Assembly (NCBI GenBank): GCA_024280195.1
Contig: JAJRQP010000106.1
Span: forward strand, 1 to 9,849
Reading direction: 5' to 3'
DNA from: Bacteroidota bacterium
GTDB lineage: Bacteria; Bacteroidota; Bacteroidia; Flavobacteriales_D; Crocinitomicaceae
Length of the DNA: 9,849 bases
The translations under genes and the position numbers were made by a program. This document shows, one piece after another, positions 1 to 6,270 of the stretch. Position 1 is the first letter of the stretch. Each line of letters begins with the position of its first letter. The notes beneath the pieces were generated by a model that worked only from the letters and a program-made list of their open reading frames with translations, was not told where the DNA came from and made no database searches.

Positions 1-264
1 AAAGTTAACGAATATCAGAAATTGAAAAACAGCTATAATTTCACAGACGAGCAGGTTGTATATATGGGAGATGACATTCCTGACTACCAAGTAATGAAGC
101 TTGTTGGTGTTGCTTCTTGCCCACAAGATGCCAGTGTTGAAATTAAATCTATTAGTCATTATCAATCGCCTTTTTTTGGAGGAAGACATTGCGTAAGAGA
201 TATTATTGAACAGACATTGCGTGTGCAAGGCAAATGGTTTTCAGACCAAGCTTTTGATTGGTAA
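1..264 (+). CDS. kdsC: 3-deoxy-D-manno-octulosonate 8-phosphate phosphatase, C-terminal part (5' end outside window)
   Basis: The reading frame is open from the first base, so this is the last 87 residues of a gene that begins upstream; the TTG at 22 is an internal Leu codon, not a start. The visible part has the HAD-superfamily motif IV (VVYMGDDIPD, Asp pair that binds Mg2+), then the KdsC-typical stretch VMKLVGVASCPQDA and, near the end, the GGRHCVRDIIE segment found in the C-terminal tail of this family. Family members are about 170 residues, so roughly half is missing. KdsC is a cytoplasmic enzyme that hydrolyses Kdo-8-phosphate to Kdo and phosphate, supplying the inner-core sugar of lipopolysaccharide. 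The stop codon (262-264) directly abuts the stop codon of the convergent gene on the minus strand. No hairpin terminator is visible, so termination must occur inside the opposing gene or be factor-dependent. The family call is firm. Confidence 0.9.
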   Translation, partial: KVNEYQKLKNSYNFTDEQVVYMGDDIPDYQVMKLVGVASCPQDASVEIKSISHYQSPFFGGRHCVRDIIEQTLRVQGKWFSDQAFDW

Positions 265-1716
265 TTAATGCTGAACCACGATTCTTTTTCTTGCAACTAC
301 ACCTTCTCCTTCTATCAACAGAATATAAACACCATTTTGCAACTCATTGAAATCAAGTTCTTTTGTTAGAGAAAAATCAACTTCCATTACATGTTGACCA
401 TTTAAAGAAACAACACTAATTTTTTCAAAGGCATTGTTATCCGTAAAGATATTTACCTTTCCACTAGATGGGTTGGGGTATACCCTCACATTATCATTAA
501 ATTCATTTTCAACGACGGTCACAACGTTATTAGTGCCAAATGCTCCTGCAACATCAGGATAAGCATCATTTGGTCCGATTTTGCATAAATAAATTTCATT
601 ACCTCCAGAAATTACATTGGTAGTATAGCCTACAATTATAGCAGTTCCATCACTTGTTGGGATAATTTGATTCGCAACATCATCGCCTTCGTGGGCAATC
701 GTAAAATACGTAGACAAAGTAAAAGAATTATCGTATTTCTCAACAGCTAAATCATTTCCAATAGCATAAGACCATTGATTTTGAACTTTTTGAATCGCAT
801 AAATATTATTCATGCTTCCAAATCTAGTCATGTGTACAAATTCTTTATCACCAGGACCATTCCAGACAAAATCCAAGGCATAAACTCCAGACATATTGAG
901 AATAGCAAAATATCCATTTAAACCATCTAATCCTGCTCCATAGTTTGTTCCAAACAATAGAATATCCGTCCCATTGAAATACATTGTTTTGATTCGAGAA
1001 TTCTCTGCACTTCCAAAATTCAATTCCCAATCGATGGTTCCATCGTTTCTGATTTGCATTGCCCATGACTTTGTTAGTGAAGAAGTAACATTGTAATATT
1101 CTCCAGCAACGATATAAGTTGTATCATTCAACTCTTTAATCGTGTGTGCAATGTCATCTCCTGAATCACCGATGGTTCTAGTCCACAATGTATCGCCGTA
1201 TTGATCGGTTTTAACTATATAGATATCCTTCGTTCCATAAATATTTGAAGAAGATTCTCCCACCATCATTATCCCTGTATCAATCGTCATTACTGCATCA
1301 TTTACTTTCTCCCAACCAGCACCGCCATAAGATTTCTCCCATTCAAAAACACCATTTGTATCCGTCTTCACTAAATAATAATCAAAACCGCCGTTACCAA
1401 TTGAATTTGTAAAACCTGCAATGTAAAAACCAATGCTCTTCTTGTACAAAACTCTTCTGCCTGATTCTGACTCAGTTCCGCCGTAATGATTAGACCATAA
1501 GAAATTCCCCAATGAGTCTACTTTCAACAACAAAGCTTGAGAAGATGCAGAAAAACTACTCGAAGAACCTGTCACCACATAACTGCTATCTTCTAATTGC
1601 ACAATTCCTTCTCCTTTATCTACACCATTGTTAGAATAGTAATTGAAAAAGCTGATCTGCCCAAAAGACAAATTTGCTAGCAGTACAAAAAATGATACTT
1701 TTATTAAATTGCCCAT
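265..1716 (-). CDS. T9SS type A sorting domain-containing secreted protein with beta-propeller-like repeats
   Basis: This is a 483-residue exported protein of unknown specific function. Residues 1-19 form a signal peptide ending in LSFGQ, with cleavage probably after Gly19. The middle (about 30-385) contains imperfect repeats of roughly 50-60 residues, each with a pattern like VKTDxxGxxxWxxxYGG followed by a short strand ending in G-E or G-F. Clear copies are at about 64-80, 116-132, 168-184 and 220-236, which suggests a beta-propeller. Residues about 409-483 form a type A T9SS C-terminal domain: VRVYPNPSSGK near 410-420, then VSLNGQ, LQNGVYILLI and a basic tail RKRIVV. Known biology of such domains is export by the type IX system through the outer membrane, followed by release or surface attachment. 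It is the last gene of a minus-strand operon, and its ATG lies inside the end of the preceding gene (13-base overlap). Secretion is well supported; the function, whether adhesive, enzymatic or structural, is not known. Confidence 0.88.
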   Translation of the reverse strand: MGNLIKVSFFVLLANLSFGQISFFNYYSNNGVDKGEGIVQLEDSSYVVTGSSSSFSASSQALLLKVDSLGNFLWSNHYGGTESESGRRVLYKKSIGFYIAGFTNSIGNGGFDYYLVKTDTNGVFEWEKSYGGAGWEKVNDAVMTIDTGIMMVGESSSNIYGTKDIYIVKTDQYGDTLWTRTIGDSGDDIAHTIKELNDTTYIVAGEYYNVTSSLTKSWAMQIRNDGTIDWELNFGSAENSRIKTMYFNGTDILLFGTNYGAGLDGLNGYFAILNMSGVYALDFVWNGPGDKEFVHMTRFGSMNNIYAIQKVQNQWSYAIGNDLAVEKYDNSFTLSTYFTIAHEGDDVANQIIPTSDGTAIIVGYTTNVISGGNEIYLCKIGPNDAYPDVAGAFGTNNVVTVVENEFNDNVRVYPNPSSGKVNIFTDNNAFEKISVVSLNGQHVMEVDFSLTKELDFNELQNGVYILLIEGEGVVARKRIVVQH

Positions 1717-2939
1717 CTTAATTTTATAAATAATGATTCTCCGTTTGCTTTTTTAGAAAAGAAACCGATTAAATTTTCTGTTGCCAAACCAATTGAATAG
1801 TTACTAAACCTGACGCTAGAATAAAGTCCTGTCTTAAACTTACCAAAACCACCATACGAAACATTTGCCCCGACATTTAACCATTCTAAAGGCTTGTAAT
1901 TTGCTCCTGCATAAATAAATGGAGAATAAATCAATGTAGGATACAAACGTAATCCGAAAAATGACTGGAGTTTCTTAGTGGAATGCTCATCAACGATTTT
2001 ACCAACCTGAATAAAACCTGGAAGCATGATCGTTTTATTCTTCAGAGAACTTGTCACTCCTAGAGAATCTAATAAACTTAATGAATCACCAAAGAATGAG
2101 TCGTCACCAACTAGTTGATTGAATTCTAAACCGGAGAAGGTAAAAGTAGTATCTAAGCGATACACTTTTTGCTTTTCATACATATAGGCAAAACCGATAT
2201 TTTGAGCCTGAAATTGAACAAAAGCAATCGTGTTATTCTTTCCGTAAGAAATTGGTAATTTAAAATCGATGTCCACACCAAATCCAATTCCTTGATTGAA
2301 TTTATTTGAATTTGAAGTGCTAATTTCTCCATCCAACACCAATTCGATATTATCTCCTGCAAGATCTTGCGTCAATTCAAACTTCCGCATTTGCGCGTTC
2401 ATTCTGCTACTCACATTGTAAACATTAAATGAAACACTCGATTTTGTTTTTCTGTCAATCAATCCAAAACCAATTTTTTGATAAGCCGTCATTGAAAGGT
2501 TGGTTCCAGAACCATCAATTGTTTCTCCGCGATATTGATCATTGCCATACATTGCTAGCCCAAAAAAATCTTTAGAATACAACGCACCAAAGAAGACATC
2601 ATAACCTCCTTTTATGACATAGCCCCAATTCTTCTTCTTAAAAATTCTTTTATTGTAATTTCGATATTCAATTGATGCTAGACCAACACCACCTAGCCGA
2701 TTAACTGCTCCGTGTTTTGAAAACGATCTGTCTTTCATTGTTTGATCAATGAAACCGCCACGAATGAACTTCGATGCAATGTCTTTTTCTATTGCAGAAC
2801 TATAATAATCAACACCTCCATTAATGATTAGTTCCTGTTTAATCTCCAAAGTGTCATAACTGATTGGAAGTAACTGCGCAACTAAATTTTGCGAAAACAA
2901 AAGTGCCAATGAAAATACTATTTTGCTAAAAGTTCTCAT
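1704..2939 (-). CDS. Predicted outer-membrane beta-barrel protein, DUF5723-like
   Basis: The product has 411 residues. Residues 1-21 are a signal peptide (basic MRTFSK, hydrophobic core, VAQ at the cleavage site). The rest is rich in alternating hydrophobic/polar strands and aromatic residues, as in outer-membrane barrels, for example NIGFAYMY, SPFIYAGANY and VGANVSYGGF. It ends in a final strand of barrel type, LFIKLRWAI. The stretch with NIGFAYMY, a DTTFTF strand and the following loop resembles Bacteroidota DUF5723 proteins; I recognise this by eye, so the family name is tentative. It could act as a porin-like channel, an anchor for the neighbouring lipoprotein, or a T9SS-associated barrel. 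It sits 2 bases after the lipoprotein gene and overlaps the T9SS cargo gene by 13 bases, which strongly implies co-translation of the three. No catalytic motif is visible. Confidence 0.72.
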   Translation of the reverse strand: MRTFSKIVFSLALLFSQNLVAQLLPISYDTLEIKQELIINGGVDYYSSAIEKDIASKFIRGGFIDQTMKDRSFSKHGAVNRLGGVGLASIEYRNYNKRIFKKKNWGYVIKGGYDVFFGALYSKDFFGLAMYGNDQYRGETIDGSGTNLSMTAYQKIGFGLIDRKTKSSVSFNVYNVSSRMNAQMRKFELTQDLAGDNIELVLDGEISTSNSNKFNQGIGFGVDIDFKLPISYGKNNTIAFVQFQAQNIGFAYMYEKQKVYRLDTTFTFSGLEFNQLVGDDSFFGDSLSLLDSLGVTSSLKNKTIMLPGFIQVGKIVDEHSTKKLQSFFGLRLYPTLIYSPFIYAGANYKPLEWLNVGANVSYGGFGKFKTGLYSSVRFSNYSIGLATENLIGFFSKKANGESLFIKLRWAI

Positions 2940-2941
2940 TA

Positions 2942-4522
2942 TTAAAATTTATTTTCTGTTTTAAACTTCGTCTTCAACTTGACAGCTAAAAATGCACCGA
3001 ATGGAATGCTTTGTTGTTCTGACAACCCCGTAACAGGATTCGTAGAGTTAAACTTCGTTTCAAGCACCAATGATTTTACATTGTCGATCCTATTAACAGC
3101 ATCTTCAGAAAGTACGAATCTTAATTCTGAATTCTCTACAAGCAAACCAGTTGTTGCGTCAATTGTTCCTGTAAGAGAAGATTTCAACTGTGAAGAACCT
3201 ACAATCGTTGATGCTAAACTACCATCCTCATTGATTAGGTAGATTTTAATCTCACCAGAAATGGGAAAAGCATTACTTGCTTGAAGAATTAATTCTCCTG
3301 ATTTAACTCTTGTCTTATTTGGATCTTGGTTTAACGAAACCTCAAAAGTATCTTTTAGAATAAGGTTGTCTAAACCAATTGCCAATGGCATATTTGCAGT
3401 GATTCCAATTTTTAATTTGCTTTGCGGGAAAATTTCATCCCAACTTCCCGAAGTATTTCCCCAAGGATTTAACTGCATAGAATAAGCAAACTTGTGATTT
3501 GCTCCCAGATTCTCTAAATACACCTCAATGTTACTGTTTGTTGAATTAAACTCAATGGTTTGTTGAGAAGGAACCAAAGTATTCCAAGAACCAGTTGCAG
3601 CATTCATGTTAATTGGATTACCAATATTTAGACTCGTCAAGCTGACAACATTTCCTGCGGCATTCTCATTGCTTACATAGTTGAATTTTGCTTCAGCATT
3701 TACTTTAATTCCATTTTCGATGTGGAACTGAATCGTCGAAGCTGGTAAATCAATGATACCATTTGAGACATTGTTCAATGCATCGATAAAAACATTGGAG
3801 GTATCCGCAATTATTTTATTTCCAAAATATCCTCTGGCATAGTTTATCTTGATATCTCTAAACGTAGCGTCTACATTTGTTATATCGGATGGCGTGATAG
3901 AAACACTTGGACCAGCAGGATCTGTAATAACTGTAATCTGAGAACGCAAGAAGTTCACACTCCCACCTGTTATTCCTGTCAAATCAATTTGATAACCTGC
4001 TAAATCAATGGATTCTTGAACCACACCTAACACTCCATTGCTCATTGCAGGAGCTTGGTATTGTTTTGAAAAAGTGACACCATTTTTTGTCACACCAGGT
4101 AATTGCACATCAAAAATAGTAATCGTAGGCAAAGGATTTTCAACCTTTACATCAATAAAACCTTCTTTTAGAAGAATGATTTTGAGCTGCACATCTGGTA
4201 TGTTCATTTGATGCTCTTCGACAGAATTCACAAAACTAAAACCAGGTGACAAAGTCAATGCCGCACCAGGAATAAATTCTTCAGAAATTGTCGTATCAGG
4301 AATCGTAATTAAATCTGCAAGATTCAAATCAAGCAAGGTTCTGTTGAGGTCTAGTAAATAATCTCCCCCCGAATTTGTCAGTGTTGAATCATTGACCAAC
4401 TTATCCAACGACAAGGTATCACTAATTAAGGGAGCACTCCAATCTGTTTCCCATATCGTTTTTTCTTTCTTACACGAAGAAAAAACCAATGCTATTAAAA
4501 GTAAACTAATTATTCTATTCAT
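2942..4522 (-). CDS. Lipoprotein of unknown function, beta-rich
   Basis: The product has 526 residues. The N-terminus (MNRIISLLLIALVFSSC) is a signal-peptidase-II signal with the lipobox FSSC, so Cys17 should be lipidated. The mature protein starts CKKEKTIW. The basic residues right after the Cys do not resemble the acidic surface-export signals described for some Bacteroidota, so its side of the outer membrane is uncertain. The rest has no recognisable catalytic motif. It is a chain of beta-strand-like segments with many Thr/Ser/Asn residues and several proline-punctuated turns, in the style of immunoglobulin-like or jelly-roll folds. It is the first of three exported-protein genes; the barrel gene begins 2 bases after its stop. 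The 39-base gap upstream contains no clear promoter or terminator, so it may be read from the thiolase promoter. I do not recognise a named family. Confidence 0.8.
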   Translation of the reverse strand: MNRIISLLLIALVFSSCKKEKTIWETDWSAPLISDTLSLDKLVNDSTLTNSGGDYLLDLNRTLLDLNLADLITIPDTTISEEFIPGAALTLSPGFSFVNSVEEHQMNIPDVQLKIILLKEGFIDVKVENPLPTITIFDVQLPGVTKNGVTFSKQYQAPAMSNGVLGVVQESIDLAGYQIDLTGITGGSVNFLRSQITVITDPAGPSVSITPSDITNVDATFRDIKINYARGYFGNKIIADTSNVFIDALNNVSNGIIDLPASTIQFHIENGIKVNAEAKFNYVSNENAAGNVVSLTSLNIGNPINMNAATGSWNTLVPSQQTIEFNSTNSNIEVYLENLGANHKFAYSMQLNPWGNTSGSWDEIFPQSKLKIGITANMPLAIGLDNLILKDTFEVSLNQDPNKTRVKSGELILQASNAFPISGEIKIYLINEDGSLASTIVGSSQLKSSLTGTIDATTGLLVENSELRFVLSEDAVNRIDNVKSLVLETKFNSTNPVTGLSEQQSIPFGAFLAVKLKTKFKTENKF

Positions 4523-4561
4523 TCTTTGGTTATAACGTAGAATTAAGTGTTAAGGTTGGCT

Positions 4562-5770
4562 TTACGCTCTTTCTATTATTGTTGCATATCCTTGACCGAC
4601 ACCAATGCACATACTCACCAATGCATAACGTTTATTTGTTTTCTGTAATTCAATAGCTGCCGTGTGCAATATTCTTGCGCCAGTTACACCAAGAGGATGT
4701 CCTAATGCTATTGCTCCACCATTCGGATTGATTCGTTCATCGTTATCAGCCAATCCCATTTTTCGAGTACAAGCTAAAACTTGCGCTGCAAAAGCTTCGT
4801 TCAATTCAAGAATATCCATTTGATCTAAGGTTAACCCCGTTCTTTCCAATACTTTTTGCGAAGCATACACAGGACCTATCCCCATAATTCGAGGTTCAAC
4901 ACCAGCAACTGCCGCACCGACAATTCTAGCTAGAGGTTTCATGTTATGTTGTTTTACAGCATCTTCTGAAGCAATCAACAACGCTGCTGCACCATCATTT
5001 AAACCAGAAGAATTACCTGCTGTTACAGAACCGTCTTTCTTAAAAGCAGGTCGTAAACCTTGCAATGCTTCAATAGTAGAATTTGTGCGAATAAACTCAT
5101 CATTTTTAAAGATCAAGTCGTCTTTTCTTCGTTGCGGAATGTTCACGGCAATGATTTCTTCTGCAAAGCGGCCAGATTCCATTGCTGCTGTTGCTTTTTG
5201 TTGCGACCAAAGTGAAAATTTATCTTGAGCTTCTCTTTCTATGCCATATTTCTCCACTAAATTTTCCGCAGTATTCCCCATACCATCTGTTCCGTATAGT
5301 TCTTGCATTTTCGGATTGATAAAACGCCATCCAAAAGAAGAATCGTGCATTTGTGCATCTCTCCCATAAGCTTTTGATACTTTAGAAATAACCCAAGGTC
5401 CTCTTGTCATGTTTTCAACACCACCAGAAATATAGATATCTCCAGCGCCATCTTTAATGGCACGAGAAGCATTGATTGTAGAAGCCATTCCAGAAGCACA
5501 TAGACGATTGATTGTCTCTCCCCCCACTTGCCAAGGCAAACCAGCTAATAGTCCTGACATCCTAGCTACATTTCGGTTATCTTCTCCCGCTTGATTAGCA
5601 CAACCAAAGAGCACATCCTCAATTAATTTAGGATCGAAATCAGTATTTCTGTTCATTAATTCTTTGATAACAATAGCGCCTAAATCGTCTGTTCTGACAG
5701 GTGCCAAAGTCCCTCCAAAGTTTCCAATTGGCGTTCTAATTCCATCTACGATATATACTTCTTTTGACAT
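4562..5770 (-). CDS. pcaF: 3-oxoadipyl-CoA thiolase / acetyl-CoA C-acyltransferase
   Basis: This is a full-length thiolase of 402 residues (family about 390-405). It performs the CoA-dependent cleavage, or reverse condensation, of a 3-oxoacyl-CoA in the cytoplasm. Visible catalytic parts are the nucleophile Cys91 in NRLCASG, Asn324 in NEAFAAQ, His358 in GGAIALGHPLG, and the second active-site Cys388 in MCIGVGQG. Segments such as IRTPIGNFGG, GCANQAGEDNRNVARM, GWRFINPKM and GVEPRIMGIGPV match the PcaF/PaaJ branch, from memory of the E. coli PaaJ sequence, better than the fatty-acid FadA or the PhaA branch. The known reaction there is 3-oxoadipyl-CoA to succinyl-CoA plus acetyl-CoA. No other aromatic-degradation gene lies nearby, so a more general beta-oxidation role is possible and the symbol is a subfamily guess. 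It is the first gene of the minus-strand block, with a candidate -7 element just upstream. Confidence 0.9.
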   Translation of the reverse strand: MSKEVYIVDGIRTPIGNFGGTLAPVRTDDLGAIVIKELMNRNTDFDPKLIEDVLFGCANQAGEDNRNVARMSGLLAGLPWQVGGETINRLCASGMASTINASRAIKDGAGDIYISGGVENMTRGPWVISKVSKAYGRDAQMHDSSFGWRFINPKMQELYGTDGMGNTAENLVEKYGIEREAQDKFSLWSQQKATAAMESGRFAEEIIAVNIPQRRKDDLIFKNDEFIRTNSTIEALQGLRPAFKKDGSVTAGNSSGLNDGAAALLIASEDAVKQHNMKPLARIVGAAVAGVEPRIMGIGPVYASQKVLERTGLTLDQMDILELNEAFAAQVLACTRKMGLADNDERINPNGGAIALGHPLGVTGARILHTAAIELQKTNKRYALVSMCIGVGQGYATIIERA

Positions 5771-5788
5771 AGTTGTTTAATTTGAATG

Positions 5789-5796
5789 CGAATATA
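5789..5796 (-). promoter_or_regulatory. Candidate Bacteroidota -7 element for the thiolase block
   Basis: Read on the minus strand this is TATATTCG, one mismatch from TAnnTTTG. It ends 18 bases before the thiolase ATG, the same spacing as the exact TATCTTTG upstream of the 85-residue gene at the other end of the window. The nearest TTG for a -33 element (5811-5813 on the plus strand as CAA) leaves only 14 bases of spacer, shorter than usual, so support is partial. Confidence 0.35.
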
Positions 5797-6138
5797 GTAA
5801 ATTGTAAGGGCAATTGGAGCTTTCTAGTATTGGAGGGTTGGAAATTAGGATCTATACTTTTCCCACAAAGCTTTGCCATTTCACCTGTGAGAATTTGTCA
5901 CTATTGTTATCTTTTACTTTTAGAGATACAATTGTAAAATATGTCAAGCTGAAAAGTGAAGTTTTAAAAACAAACGGTAGTGCTGGTAAATTCACAGCAA
6001 GTTTTAAGCTCAATGCTATAAAACTAGGCGAAGAAAATCAGAATACAGCACAAGTCTCAAGAGAACAAGTAGTTAAAGCTTCATTAATTCACCGTTAAAA
6101 ACGTGAACAACAAAAAATCTCACGCAACAGATTTCTTG

Positions 6139-6160
6139 GTCATTGTAAAGTAAGAATGAC
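6139..6160. repeat. Inverted repeat, 6-bp arms with 10-base loop
   Basis: GTCATT (6139-6144) and AATGAC (6155-6160) are exact reverse complements. As RNA the stem could extend outward by two G-U wobbles and an A-U pair. There is no T-run after it on either strand, so it is not a typical terminator. It could be a protein-binding site, or chance in AT-rich DNA. Confidence 0.3.
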
Positions 6161-6173
6161 TGATAAGCAACGT

Positions 6174-6209
6174 AAAATCACTAACCTAGATTAGCGTATG
6201 AAAATCACT
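6174..6209. repeat. 9-base direct repeat flanking a near-palindrome upstream of the sensor kinase
   Basis: AAAATCACT occurs at 6174-6182 and again at 6201-6209, 27 bases apart. Each copy is preceded by CGT, directly in the first and after three extra bases in the second. Between them lies CTAACCTAGATTAG (6181-6194), which is palindromic except at one pair. The group sits 61-97 bases before the kinase ATG and abuts the candidate promoter, where an operator would be expected. Statistical significance was not tested. Confidence 0.3.
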
Positions 6210-6236
6210 TGATTACAGTTTTATTTCTTATATTGT
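6209..6236 (+). promoter_or_regulatory. Candidate promoter of the sensor kinase gene
   Basis: TTG at 6209-6211 is followed after 17 bases by TATATTGT (6229-6236), a loose match to TAnnTTTG. It lies 34 bases before the ATG at 6271. The match is imperfect and the spacer slightly short for the Bacteroidota primary sigma factor, so this is a weak call. No purine-rich Shine-Dalgarno site precedes the ATG, which is common in this phylum. Confidence 0.3.
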
Positions 6237-6270
6237 TCCTTTAAATCATACTACTAATAACAGTTACTGA

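Larger units (their letters stand above)
5771..6270. other. Divergent intergenic region between thiolase and sensor kinase genes
   Basis: These 500 bases carry the start regions of two divergent genes and no convincing gene. A frame from a TTG at 5814 to a stop at 6098 is open, and its second half has plausible codon use, but it has no ATG, no domain and no signal peptide, so I do not call it. The half nearer the kinase holds an inverted repeat (6139-6160), a near-palindrome (6181-6194) and a 9-base direct repeat (6174-6182 and 6201-6209), listed separately. No tRNA, small-RNA signature or terminator with a T-run is visible. Confidence 0.6.

Noticed and set aside
2979..3242. Open frame of 87 codons on the plus strand inside the lipoprotein gene
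   Set aside because: It lies wholly antisense to a well-supported gene with a lipobox and operon context, and has no domain or start signals of its own.
4941..5228. Open frame of 95 codons on the plus strand inside the thiolase gene
   Set aside because: It is antisense to the conserved thiolase core, including the strand encoding well-conserved segments, so it is a shadow frame.
5814..6098. Open frame of 94 codons on the plus strand in the divergent intergenic region
   Set aside because: It starts only with TTG, overlaps the thiolase promoter region, has no recognisable domain, and its first half has a composition unlike a protein. The second half (from about 5940) looks more protein-like and could be a gene remnant, but the evidence is too thin to call it.
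6139..6160. Inverted repeat as a transcription terminator
   Set aside because: The stem is only six perfect pairs, AT-rich, with no T-run on either side, and there is no gene ending just upstream of it on either strand.
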